Counted from the first letter of the stretch, positions 50,644 through 59,604 are shown. The stretch is 64,000 nucleotides of DNA from JBHOQX01 sp042408595 (GCA_042408595.1 JBHOQX010000025.1:124001-188000); one strand, 5' to 3'. Numbers and translations: made by a program. Notes: a model not told the origin generated them from the sequence alone.

Positions 50644-53012
50644 CAAGCATCGAACGGGAGACTGGGCAGCAGGGAGACAGGACGACGCGCAGGGGGCGAC
50701 ATTTCCTGGTCTCCTTGGCTCCCCTGCTGCTGGCTTTTTTCGTGGCGCTTGGGCTGCGGCTGCTCGTCTGGCGCTGGCGCGAGTTCTACCCGCTCGGCGG
50801 CGATGAGCAGGAGTACCTCAACCAGGCGCTCACCCTGCTGCGCGAGCACCGCTACGTCGAACTGCGGCTGATGCGCCCGCCGCTCTACACCGCCTTTCTC
50901 GCCGTGTCGATCTCCCTCTTCGACTCGCTGGTGCAGCGGCTGCGGCTGGTCCAGGCGCTCATCAGCGCGCTGACCGTCGTGCCGGTCTACCTGCTGACGC
51001 ACCGGCTATTCGGCAACCGGCGCGTGGCGTTGGTCGCCGGGCTGCTCGCCGCGCTCAGCTACACGCTGGCCGCCAATGCGACCGAGCTGCTGACCGAGAC
51101 GCTGTTCCTGTTCGGCCTGACGACAGCCTTCTGGCTGCTGGTGGAGGCCGGCGGACGGTGGGCGGTGGATGCTGGAGGGCGCAGACAGGGTGGCAAGGAG
51201 GCTCGAGGGCGGGCTGACGGCCAGTTTCCCCACCGCGCCGCCTCGCGCTCCCCCTCGCTCGCTCGCTCGCTCCTCGCCGGGCTGGCTGTCGGGCTGCTGG
51301 CGCTGCTGCGCTCGGTGGCGCTGCCGTTGCTGCCGCTCGGGGCGCTGTGGCTGTCGATCCGGCCGGTCAACGGTGGAGAGTGGACTCCAGACGTCAGCTA
51401 TCGATCGCTCGTGGGTCACCGCCTATCGTCGACCGCCCACCGCTTTTCGTCGGCAGCGGCGCTGCTGCTGGCCGCCATGCTGGTCATCCTGCCGTGGACG
51501 GCGCGCAACTACGCCCGCTACGGCGCGCTGATCGTCGTGGACACGACCGGGGCGGAGAACCTCTGGCTGGACAACGACCCTGCCGGACGCGAGGCGGTCA
51601 AGGCGCAACTCTACGCCCTGGGCGACGACCGCGCCGCCCGGCAGCGGCTGGCGGCGCAGCGCGGCTTCGCGGCGATCGCCGACAACCCGGGGCGCTTCGC
51701 CGCCAAAGCCTGGGGCGAGGCGCAGGCTTTCTTCGCGCTCCAGTTCTTTGATGAGCTGCGCGAAAAGCGGGCGATCTGGGTCGCGCCGCTGGATGTCTGG
51801 CTCCGCCTGCTGCTCGGCGACGCCCTCTGGCTCGCGCTGCTGATCGGCGGCATCGTGGGGCTGTGGTGCGCGCCGGGCGCCGCTGGACGGCGGACGACAG
51901 ACGGCGGACGGCAGACGACACAGGACGAAACTCACCGCTCACACCTGAACGCCCGGCCCTCGCCTGACCCGCGCTGGCTGTTCGTCCCGTGGGCGCTGTA
52001 CATCCTCGGCACATCGCTGCTCTTCCATGTCGAGCTGCGCTACCGGCTGCCGCTGTACCCGGCGCTACTCCCGTACGCCGCCTGGGCGCTCACCGGGCTG
52101 GCGGCGCGCGTCCGGGCCGGATTGCCGGGCGCGTCAGGCCCGGCCGGGTCGTTCACCGCCAGGGCAGGTCGTGTCGGCGGGCCGTCGCGGTTGCAGGTCA
52201 GCGGCGCGGCTCTGACCGTCGCCGGGGCGCTGGCGCTGATGCTGCTGCACCGGCCCTACCCCGCCGAAGCGGCGATGCTCGCGCCGAAGCACCTGGCGCT
52301 GCGGCAGGCGGAAGATGCGCTCGCGGCCGGCGATGCCGCCGGGGCACGGGCCGCTGCCACAGCCGCGCTCCGGCGCGACCCGGACTCGGCGCTGGCGCGG
52401 GTGGCCCTGGCGCGGGCGGCGCTCCTCGCGGGCGACCGGGCGGCGGCCCTCGCCGACCTAGGCGCGGCGATCACGGCGCTGCCAGCGCACCCGCACGCCC
52501 ACCTGCTGCGCGGGGCCATCTGGCGCGCCGAGGGGCGCGCGGGCGACGCCCGGCGCGAACTGGCCTTCGAGCGGAACTCGCTGGAAGACCTGCAAGCCTG
52601 GGCCTGGGATGTCTTCGCGCCGGTCGGGCCGCCGCCGCGAGAGCTGGCGGTCGGCGGGGGGCTGGACCTGGGCTACCTGCGCGGCTTCTCCCTGGCGGAG
52701 GGCGGCTACCGCTGGACAACGGCGCAGGCCGCCTTCCGCCTGGCGGGGGCGGGCAGCGTGCTAGAGCTGGAGCTGGCGAGCGGCCGGCCGGCGGACGCGC
52801 CGCGGCCGGAGGTCGCCGTGCTGGCCGATGGCCGTGAGATCGGGCGGGCGCGCCCCGGTTCCGGCTGGCAGACCTACCGCTTTCCGCTACCGCCGGGCGG
52901 CGCGTCGGTGGTCACGCTCCGCAGCGACACCTTCCGCCCGCGTGACTACGACCGCGCCAGCCCCGATGGCCGCGCGCTCGGCGTCATGGTACGGCGTGCC
53001 GCGATAACCTGA
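50640..53012 (+). CDS. GT-C membrane glycosyltransferase, second of three
   Basis: 790 residues from GTG 50640, overlapping the previous stop as GTGA. Catalytic loop YPLGGDEQEYLNQALTLL; about 10 membrane helices; TPR-like repeats (AEDALAAGDAAGARAAATAAL); then the shared C-terminal domain LDLGYLRGFSLAEGGYRWTT...GRALGVMVRR. The N-terminus (TSIERETGQQGDRTTRRGRH) and three internal stretches near 51150-51250, 51360-51460 and 51885-51970 are island-type sequence, so the protein is longer than relatives by about 100 residues. Confidence 0.84.
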   Translation: MTSIERETGQQGDRTTRRGRHFLVSLAPLLLAFFVALGLRLLVWRWREFYPLGGDEQEYLNQALTLLREHRYVELRLMRPPLYTAFLAVSISLFDSLVQRLRLVQALISALTVVPVYLLTHRLFGNRRVALVAGLLAALSYTLAANATELLTETLFLFGLTTAFWLLVEAGGRWAVDAGGRRQGGKEARGRADGQFPHRAASRSPSLARSLLAGLAVGLLALLRSVALPLLPLGALWLSIRPVNGGEWTPDVSYRSLVGHRLSSTAHRFSSAAALLLAAMLVILPWTARNYARYGALIVVDTTGAENLWLDNDPAGREAVKAQLYALGDDRAARQRLAAQRGFAAIADNPGRFAAKAWGEAQAFFALQFFDELREKRAIWVAPLDVWLRLLLGDALWLALLIGGIVGLWCAPGAAGRRTTDGGRQTTQDETHRSHLNARPSPDPRWLFVPWALYILGTSLLFHVELRYRLPLYPALLPYAAWALTGLAARVRAGLPGASGPAGSFTARAGRVGGPSRLQVSGAALTVAGALALMLLHRPYPAEAAMLAPKHLALRQAEDALAAGDAAGARAAATAALRRDPDSALARVALARAALLAGDRAAALADLGAAITALPAHPHAHLLRGAIWRAEGRAGDARRELAFERNSLEDLQAWAWDVFAPVGPPPRELAVGGGLDLGYLRGFSLAEGGYRWTTAQAAFRLAGAGSVLELELASGRPADAPRPEVAVLADGREIGRARPGSGWQTYRFPLPPGGASVVTLRSDTFRPRDYDRASPDGRALGVMVRRAAIT

Positions 53013-53108
53013 CACGATGACAGGATGACACGGTGAAAGTCGTTTAGTCGTGATTGCGCATCGTTCCCGATTCATCACTCATCATTCATCAGTTATCATT
53101 CATCATCA
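53011..53108. repeat. Low-complexity island (ACGATGACAGGATGACACGG and CATCACTCATCATTCATC words)
   Basis: The entire gap between the second and third GT-C genes is made of CACGATGACAGGATGACACG, then ATTCATCACTCATCATTC and ATCATTCATCATCACTC. It ends immediately before the ATG of the next gene. Confidence 0.7.
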
Positions 53109-53111
53109 CTC

Positions 53112-55283
53112 ATGTCCGTCCGCTTGAAACTCGCGCTGATCCTGCTGCTCGCGCTGGCGCTGCGTCTGGCGCTCTGGAGCCAGCCGCTCCACCAGCTTGC
53201 CAACGACGAAAACGAGTATGTGGCCGTCGCGCGCGACCTGGCCGCCGGGCGCGGCTGGGTGTTCTACGAGCGTTACGACTGGCTGCGCGCCCCGCTCTAC
53301 CCGCTGTTTCTGGCCGGCTCGCTGCGGCTGTCCGGCGGCGACCTGCACGCTGCGGCGCTGCCGAACATCCTGCTGAGCGTCGCGACGGTGTACCTGGCTT
53401 GGCGGCTGGCCCGCGCCATGGTCGGTGAACGCGCGGCCCTGCTGGCCGCCCTGCTCACCGCAGTTCTCTGGACGCTAGCGACCTTCGCCAGCCTGTACAT
53501 GTCGGAGACGCTCTTCACCTTTCTGTTCACCGCCGGGCTGCTGGCGCTGCTGCATGCCCGCCGCGCGCTGGACGCCGGCCGCCGGGCGTGGCCACGCGTC
53601 GCGCTCGCCGGGGCGCTCTTCGGGCTGGCCGCGCTGACCCGCTCCGCCGTGCTGCCGTTCCTGCCACTCGCGGCGCTGTGGCTGGCGGCTCGAACGGCGG
53701 ACGATCGCCGGAGGACGGCAAACGGTAGCCGTCTTGTCTCCATCGTCCGCCATCCATCGTCGGCCATCCATCGACTTCCATCGGCCGCGGGGCTGCTGCT
53801 CGCCGCCGCGCTCACCATCGCGCCCTGGACCATCCGCAACTACGTGGCGTACGGCCGCCCGATCCTGATCGAGACCGGGCTGTCGTTCAACCTCTGGTTC
53901 TTCAGCGACCCGCACGAATCGCGCGACGAGATCTACCAGGCGCTGCGCAGCATCTCGAACCCGGCCGAGCGCGCCGACTACGCCACGGCGCGCGGCCTGG
54001 CGCGGCTGCGGGAAGACCCATCGCTCCTGGTGCGCCGGCTCCTGCCGAACTGGTTCGCTCTCTGGCGCGTCAAGCCGATCGAGGACCGCTTTCTCCAGGA
54101 GAGCTACTACGCCGATGTGAGCCTGCCGATCTTCGTCGGTGCGCTGATCTTTGATGACCTGCTGTATCTGATCATCCTGCTGGCGGCGCTGGCCGGCCTG
54201 GTGCGCTGGCGCCCCCCGCCCGGCGCGCCCGATCCGCGCTGGCTGGCCATCGGCTGGCTGGCCTGTGTGATCGTGACGACGCTGCTGACGCACGGCGAAG
54301 GGCGCTATCGCCACTTCATCTTCCCGGTGCTCATCCCGTACGCCGCCTGGGCGCTCCATACGTTGCTCCTGCGGATGTCGGGAAGCGCAGGCTTCGCCAG
54401 TGAGCGCGCGGAGCGCTTGGCGTACGGGGCGGAAACACGCCGCGCAGCGTCCTCTGCGGCTCCGCTGATCATGCCACAGGCGCTTCTCATCCTGGCGCTG
54501 TGGCTGCTGGCGGGCTACAGCGTCCTCGCCTACTATCCGTGGCGCTGGGCGCAGAATAATGTCGGGCGCGGCTGGCACACGCTGGTTGGCGACCTCGCCT
54601 GGGCGGCCGGCGACCGCGCCGCCGGCCTGCGCGCCTACGAGCGCGCCGTTGCCTACGGCACGCCCGACGCCTGGCTGCGCCTCGGCGATGCCGCCCGCGC
54701 GCTGGGCGACACCGACCGCGCTCTCGCTGCCTACCGCCAGGCCGACCGCATCACCCTCTCGTACGTCGCCGCGCATGGCCACCTGGGCGACCTGCTGCGC
54801 GCCCTGGGCGACCGGGAGGGCGCGCGCCAGGCGTTCGACGGCGCGCCGCAGCAGCGCCTGACCGACTGGGCCTGGCGCGAACTGCGCCCGCCGCCCGCCA
54901 GCGCGCTCGACATCGGCGACGGGGTGGACTACGGCTATGTCGGCGGGATGTACGCGCCGGAGGAGATCGGGGGCGTTACGGCCCGCTGGACGAACGGGCG
55001 AGGGATGCTGCACCTGGCGGCGCCGGCGGGCGCGGAGACGCGCGCGGTGCTGCGCCTGCGCATGGCCGCCCCGTGGCCAGATGGCCGCCCTGTGCCGGTA
55101 CAGGTATGCTGGTCCGGGGCGTGCCGGCGGCTGGATGTAAGGCCGGCCTGGCGGAGCTACCAGGTGATGCTGCCGCTACCGGCGGGCGCGCCGCCGATCG
55201 AGGTGCGCAGCCCGACCTTCGCCGCGGCTGATGGTCGGGCGCTCGGGGTGCTGCTCGCCGCGGCGAGCGTCGTGGGGGAGTGA
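53112..55283 (+). CDS. GT-C membrane glycosyltransferase, third of three
   Basis: 723 residues from ATG 53112. Catalytic loop HQLANDENEYVAVARDLAAGRGW; about 10 helices; TPR-like region (GDRAAGLRAYERAVAYG, GDTDRALAAYRQAD); and the shared C-terminal domain VDYGYVGGMYAPEEIGGVTARWT...GRALGVLLAAAS. The stretch TADDRRRTANGSRLVSIVRH, encoded near 53690-53790, is island-type. It is followed by a low-identity gap of about 90 bp to era on the other strand. Confidence 0.86.
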   Translation: MSVRLKLALILLLALALRLALWSQPLHQLANDENEYVAVARDLAAGRGWVFYERYDWLRAPLYPLFLAGSLRLSGGDLHAAALPNILLSVATVYLAWRLARAMVGERAALLAALLTAVLWTLATFASLYMSETLFTFLFTAGLLALLHARRALDAGRRAWPRVALAGALFGLAALTRSAVLPFLPLAALWLAARTADDRRRTANGSRLVSIVRHPSSAIHRLPSAAGLLLAAALTIAPWTIRNYVAYGRPILIETGLSFNLWFFSDPHESRDEIYQALRSISNPAERADYATARGLARLREDPSLLVRRLLPNWFALWRVKPIEDRFLQESYYADVSLPIFVGALIFDDLLYLIILLAALAGLVRWRPPPGAPDPRWLAIGWLACVIVTTLLTHGEGRYRHFIFPVLIPYAAWALHTLLLRMSGSAGFASERAERLAYGAETRRAASSAAPLIMPQALLILALWLLAGYSVLAYYPWRWAQNNVGRGWHTLVGDLAWAAGDRAAGLRAYERAVAYGTPDAWLRLGDAARALGDTDRALAAYRQADRITLSYVAAHGHLGDLLRALGDREGARQAFDGAPQQRLTDWAWRELRPPPASALDIGDGVDYGYVGGMYAPEEIGGVTARWTNGRGMLHLAAPAGAETRAVLRLRMAAPWPDGRPVPVQVCWSGACRRLDVRPAWRSYQVMLPLPAGAPPIEVRSPTFAAADGRALGVLLAAASVVGE

Positions 55284-55374
55284 GGGACAGCACAAGGACA
55301 CCTTCTGCCTTGCAGGCAACCGCGTCCGTCCTGGAAGGGTGATCAGCCAGGCATCCGCCCCGTATCGCCCGTCC

Positions 55375-56793
55375 TCACTCCTGATACCCCAGCCAGCGCA
55401 GCGATGACGGGTCGTCGCGCCAGTTCGGCCGCGCTTTCACCCACAGGTCAAGGAAGACCGGCCCGCCGACCAGCGCCTCGATGCCGGGGCGGGCCTGCGT
55501 GCCGATCCGCTTCAGCATCGCGCCCCCTGCGCCGATCAGGATGCCCTTTTGCGACTCCTTCTCGACATAGATCGTCATGCGGATGTAGAGCGCGTGCTCG
55601 CGCTGCTCCCACTCCTCGACCTCAACAGCGATGCCGTGCGGCACCTCGTCCTTCGTCAGCCGCAGCACCTGCTCGCGCACCAACTCCGCCGCCCGCTCAC
55701 GGGTGCTCTGATCGGTGAGCTGACCGGGCGGATAGAGCGGCGGGCCGGGCGGCAGCCGTTGCGTGATCGCGTCCACTAGCGCGTCCAACCCCTCGCCGCG
55801 CAGCGCCGAGATCGCTACTTCCATGTCCCAGTCTGCCAGGGCGCGGTAGGCCTGAAGATGCGCCGGTCCGTCGCGGTGCGGCAGGTCCACCTTGTTCAGC
55901 ACCAGGATGCGCGGCGCGCGCACGCGGCGCACCAACCCCGCCACCCGCTCATCCAGCGCGCCCGGCGGCCGCGTGATGTCCACCATCATGCACACGACGT
56001 CCGCGTCCGGGATGGCGCTGCGGGCCTGGTTGACCATCATCGCGCCGAGGCGGTTCTTCGGCTGGTGGATGCCGGGCGTATCGACGAAGATGATCTGCGC
56101 GTCCGGGCGGTGCAGCACGCCGCGCACCTGTGTGCGCGTGGTTTGCGGGCGCGGCGAGACGATCGCAACTTTCTCGCCCAACAGCGCGTTCAGCAGGGTG
56201 GATTTGCCGACGTTCGGCCGCCCGACGATCGCGGCGAAGCCGGAGCGGAAACCGTTCGGAGTTGTAAGGTCTGCGTGTTGCGTTCTTCGTGTCGATGATC
56301 CGTCGCCCGTCGATGATGACGCAGTGGGCAGCGCCGGGGCCTCGCCTTCTGTTTCACATCCCTGGCCTGCGAGCTCCGACCCCTGCGCTTCATCCACGTT
56401 CACCAGCCACGGCGCAAGGCGGACCAGGCGCTCGGCCAGGCCGAACTCCGGCGCCGGGTAGACCTCGCAGCCGAGCAGGCTCCCGGCGGCGTCCAGGTCG
56501 AGCACCGCTAACTCCTCGAGCGGGCGGGCGTCGTCCGGCGCTTCGTCGAACAGCCGCACGCTGAGCAGGCCGCGCCTGGCGTCGAACGAGACGCCCGGGT
56601 TGCCGAGCGCCAGCGCCAGGTCCTCCGGCGCGACATCCTCGCCCAGCTCCAGCTCCAGGCCGATGATCTGCCCGTCGGCATCGAGCAGGAGCGTGCTCGC
56701 GCACTCAGCCTCGGCTGTGGCCGCGCCAGCCGCGATCTCGGTGAAATACCAGTAGAGCGTACCGGCGTCCGGGTCGTAGGATAGCTGAATCAT
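55375..56793 (-). CDS. era: GTPase Era fused to N-terminal tandem DUF2283-like domains
   Basis: 472 residues from ATG 56793, against about 300 for typical Era. Residues 1-130 contain two DUF2283-like units: IQLSYDPDAGTLYWYF...LLLDADGQIIGLEL and VSFDARRGLLSVRLF...LDLDAAGSLLGCEV. An island-encoded linker of about 45 residues leads into Era: G1 GRPNVGKST, G3 DTPGIH, G4 NKVD, and the KH domain (EKESQKGILIGAGGAMLKRIGTQAR). Era matures 16S rRNA and the 30S subunit. No in-frame start codon exists near the Era domain, so the fusion is real unless there is a sequencing error. Confidence 0.9.
   Translation of the reverse strand: MIQLSYDPDAGTLYWYFTEIAAGAATAEAECASTLLLDADGQIIGLELELGEDVAPEDLALALGNPGVSFDARRGLLSVRLFDEAPDDARPLEELAVLDLDAAGSLLGCEVYPAPEFGLAERLVRLAPWLVNVDEAQGSELAGQGCETEGEAPALPTASSSTGDGSSTRRTQHADLTTPNGFRSGFAAIVGRPNVGKSTLLNALLGEKVAIVSPRPQTTRTQVRGVLHRPDAQIIFVDTPGIHQPKNRLGAMMVNQARSAIPDADVVCMMVDITRPPGALDERVAGLVRRVRAPRILVLNKVDLPHRDGPAHLQAYRALADWDMEVAISALRGEGLDALVDAITQRLPPGPPLYPPGQLTDQSTRERAAELVREQVLRLTKDEVPHGIAVEVEEWEQREHALYIRMTIYVEKESQKGILIGAGGAMLKRIGTQARPGIEALVGGPVFLDLWVKARPNWRDDPSSLRWLGYQE
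56230..56400. repeat. Low-complexity island forming the Era linker
   Basis: GTTGTAAGGTCTGCGTGTTG, GCGTTCTTCGTGTCGATGAT and GTCGCCCGTCGATGATGACG fall between the DUF2283-like and Era coding parts and are read in frame without a stop. Confidence 0.55.
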
Positions 56794-56851
56794 CGCGGTA
56801 TCCGTATCTGTGGGCCACAACGGCCACGAAGGGCACGTGGTTCGTCGAACC

Positions 56852-57775
56852 CTACGGGGTCGGCGTGGCGGGCGGCGCGCCGCTCCCCGGAGCGACGCAC
56901 TCGCCGGCCGGGGCGTTGACGTTGATCTGGGAGAACTCCAGCAGCCGGAGGAACTGCTCCATCGAGCGCCGGGCCTCATCCGCCGCCCGCTGCATCACCC
57001 CGCCTTCGCATGCCGCGCGCAGCACTTCGTCCTGCGCCTTCTGGCGCGCCTGCGTCTCCAGGTCCTTGTTCTCGCCGCCGGTCAGCCGCGTCAGAATTCG
57101 GGTCTGCTTGTCGTAGACCTTGGTGCGGGTGTTGTCGAGCGTGGCGGCGAAGATCTCGGACTTCGGCAGGTTGATCGTGATCGATTCGCCATCGGCCGAG
57201 ATCGTCACATCACTCGGCTTGAGCTTGCTCAGATCGACGCCCGCGATCACCTCGCCGCTGGCGATCAGCAGGAGGCGCTCGCCAAGGAGCAGATCGAGCA
57301 CGTTGCCGCGCTGCACATTGGCCTCGACCACCCGTTCGATCGCGAAGCGCTGCGTCTCCAGCCGGTTGAGCGCCTGGATCTGCTGGATCGTCCCGCCGCG
57401 GTCGCGCACGGTCGGCGTCGGCGTGGCGATGATCTGAACGACCCGCTCGGGCACGGCAGCGGCCATGTTGCCCAGCACCCGCGGCACAAGAAACACGCCG
57501 AGCAACGCCAGCGCGACCGCCGCCAGCAGCACGTACAGCGTGGCGGTCGCGCAGCCGATCTGGCGGCGGGCGAGGGGTGCATAGTCGGCGACATAGGGTG
57601 CCACGGCCGCCGGCTCGTCATCTGGCGGCTCCGGTTCGTAGGGGTCGTCATCGCGGCCTTCGAGCCGGCGCTGGACGAAGTTCTCGCGACGACGGGCGCT
57701 GGCCGGCGGGCGCCCGCGGGGGCCATCGGCGCGGCGAGGCAGCGACTGGTTGTCATCGTCGTAGGGGCGTGCCAT
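56852..57775 (-). CDS. DUF4230-like membrane-anchored protein
   Basis: 307 residues from ATG 57775. The Arg- and acid-rich cytoplasmic N-terminus (about 85 residues) precedes one membrane helix (ATLYVLLAAVALALLGVFLVP). The external domain VQIIATPTPTVRDRGGTIQQIQALNRLETQRFAIERVVEA...LLLIASGEVIAGVDLSKL...VTISADGESITINLP matches DUF4230. Function unknown. menG starts 4 bp beyond its position on the upstream side, so they are likely co-transcribed. Confidence 0.82.
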   Translation of the reverse strand: MARPYDDDNQSLPRRADGPRGRPPASARRRENFVQRRLEGRDDDPYEPEPPDDEPAAVAPYVADYAPLARRQIGCATATLYVLLAAVALALLGVFLVPRVLGNMAAAVPERVVQIIATPTPTVRDRGGTIQQIQALNRLETQRFAIERVVEANVQRGNVLDLLLGERLLLIASGEVIAGVDLSKLKPSDVTISADGESITINLPKSEIFAATLDNTRTKVYDKQTRILTRLTGGENKDLETQARQKAQDEVLRAACEGGVMQRAADEARRSMEQFLRLLEFSQINVNAPAGECVAPGSGAPPATPTP

Positions 57776-57779
57776 GGCA

Positions 57780-58493
57780 TCACCTCTTGAGCGCGGTATG
57801 TAGCGCCGCCGCGCCCAGGCCGAGCAGCCGGTAACGCACATCGCTCCAGCCGGCGGCGCGCATGATCGCCGCCAGTTCCTCCGGCGGCGGGAAAGCCCGC
57901 GCCGACTGCGGCAGGTAGGTGTAGGCGGTGGCATCCGCGCCGAGGGCCCGCGCCAGCAGCGGCACCACCCGCTCGAAGTACAGCCGGTGGCCGAGCCGCA
58001 GCAGCGCGCTCCGTGGCCGGGCGACCTCCAGGCAGGCCAGCGCGCAGCCCGGCCGCGCCACCCGCCACATCTCCCGCAGCGCCGCGCCGATATCGGTCAC
58101 GTTGCGCAGCACAAAGCCGGTGGTGATCGCGTCGAAGGTTTCGTCCGGAAACGGCAGCCGCAGCGCGTCGCCGCCGACGAATGCCGCCCGCGCGCCGAGG
58201 CCGTCCAGCTTCCACTGGCCAGCCTGCATCATCGGTACGGTATAATCGACACCGACGGCCAGTCCCTCGCGCGTCCAGGCAGCCAGCTCCGGCACGAAGT
58301 CGCCGGTGCCGCAGCCGACATCCAGCGCGCGGCCGCCGGCCGGGGGCGCGACCGCGCTGACCGCAGCTGCGCGCCAGCCGCGATCCATGCCAAAGGTCAT
58401 CAGGCGGTTCATCCGGTCGTAGCCCGGCGCGATGCGGGCGAACATCTGCTCGACGTAGGTCGCTTTTGTTTCAGGCGGTGGCAGGACTGACAT
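57780..58493 (-). CDS. menG: Demethylmenaquinone methyltransferase (MenG/UbiE)
   Basis: 237 residues from ATG 58493; ATG 58502 is possible. It methylates demethylmenaquinone, the last step of menaquinone synthesis. MFARIAPGYDRMNRLMTFGMDRGWR, SAM motif ALDVGCGTGDF, VGVDYTVPMM and TTGFVLRNVTDIGAALREMWRVARPG are family hallmarks. No other men genes are nearby. The 290-bp gap upstream is a string of islands. Confidence 0.92.
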   Translation of the reverse strand: MSVLPPPETKATYVEQMFARIAPGYDRMNRLMTFGMDRGWRAAAVSAVAPPAGGRALDVGCGTGDFVPELAAWTREGLAVGVDYTVPMMQAGQWKLDGLGARAAFVGGDALRLPFPDETFDAITTGFVLRNVTDIGAALREMWRVARPGCALACLEVARPRSALLRLGHRLYFERVVPLLARALGADATAYTYLPQSARAFPPPEELAAIMRAAGWSDVRYRLLGLGAAALHTALKR

Positions 58494-58519
58494 AATGAGC
58501 ATTCCATCGGGCGCTGAGC

Positions 58520-58690
58520 GCCGACTGACGAAGGACGACAGACGAAGGCGAGCCGTACCTGACTGTAGATTGCAGGTTATAGAGATAGCAGATTGCAGAT
58601 TTGGTAGCTTGCAGCGTGCGGATTGCCGATGGGCGACGGCGTCCGCCCCCAGCCCCTAGCTCCTAGCCCCCAGCCCCTAGCCCCTGCGGC
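58520..58690. repeat. Compound low-complexity island
   Basis: At least three word families run together: GACTGACGAAGGACGACAGACG, then GTAGATTGCAGGTTATAGAG with AGCAGATTGCAGATTTGG, then CCCCTAGCTCCTAGCCCCC. It shows directly that different families are joined end to end. Confidence 0.7.
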
Positions 58691-58785
58691 GATTGCAGCT
58701 CGCGACGCGAAAGGGCGGCCACTGGCGTGATCGGTCGATGATGCACACAATACTGTCCGATCCTGCAAGCATGGCGCCGCGGCGC

Positions 58786-59604
58786 TCAGAGAGCGTGGCG
58801 TGCGTTCGGCTTCCGTTCCCCATCCTTCACCCTTATTCTTCCATCGTTCATCTCATAGATAAGGCGTAGACCCTCGAGCGTCAGATTTGGATCGACGACG
58901 GTGATCACATCCGTCTCGCCGGCGATCTGGTCGGCCAGGCCGCCGGTGGCGACGACCGGGCACGGCCCGCCAAGCTCGGCCTGCATGCGCCGCACCAGCC
59001 CCTCCACCAGCCCGGCATAGCCGACGATCAGCCCAGCCTGGAGGTGCTCGGCGGTGTTCTTGCCGATCACCCGCTGCGGGCGGATAAGCTCCACCTGGTA
59101 GAGCCGGGCCGCCAGGCGAAACAGCGCATCCGCCGAGATGCCCAGGCCGGGGGCGATCGCCCCGCCGATATAGGCGCCGTCCGCGCTGACGACATCGAAG
59201 ATCGTCGCCGTGCCGAAGCCGATCGCGATCGCCGGGCCGCCGTAGTGCCGGTAGGTCGCCAGCGCGTTGGCGATCCGGTCGGCACCGAGCTCGTGCGGCG
59301 CATCGATCTCGTAGCGCAGCCCGGTCGGGATGCCGGCGCTGAGCATCACCGGCTCGACGTGCAGGTACACCCGGCACAGCTCGCGGAACTGGCCGGTGAG
59401 CGGCGGCACGACACACGAGATGACGCAGCCGTCGATCTGGCGCGCGTCCAGCCCGGCCATCGCCAGCAGGTTGTTGATCAACGCCGCGTACTCGTCCGCC
59501 AGCGTATGCCGCTCGGTCGCCAGCCGCCAGTTCCGCACCAGCCGCTCGCCATCGTAGACGCCGAGTTTGATATTCGTGTTGCCGATGTCGATCGCGAGCA
59601 GCAT
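58786..59604 (-). CDS. coaX: Type III pantothenate kinase
   Basis: 272 residues from ATG 59604 with AGGGG upstream. It makes 4'-phosphopantothenate, the first step to CoA. The phosphate motif DIGNTNIKLG, pantothenate motif GADRIAN and GLVEGLVRRM are present. The usual DxGTATTFD motif reads GFGTATIFD, so the first Asp is Gly. The last residues (NDGRIRVKDGERKPNARHAL) are encoded by an island (CCTTCACCCTTATTCTTCC) and exceed the family norm by about 15. Confidence 0.92.
   Translation of the reverse strand: MLLAIDIGNTNIKLGVYDGERLVRNWRLATERHTLADEYAALINNLLAMAGLDARQIDGCVISCVVPPLTGQFRELCRVYLHVEPVMLSAGIPTGLRYEIDAPHELGADRIANALATYRHYGGPAIAIGFGTATIFDVVSADGAYIGGAIAPGLGISADALFRLAARLYQVELIRPQRVIGKNTAEHLQAGLIVGYAGLVEGLVRRMQAELGGPCPVVATGGLADQIAGETDVITVVDPNLTLEGLRLIYEMNDGRIRVKDGERKPNARHAL

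Noticed and set aside
58240..58245. TATAAT box on the plus strand near 58.24 kb
   Set aside because: It lies inside menG in antisense, has no -35 and no gene downstream on that strand.
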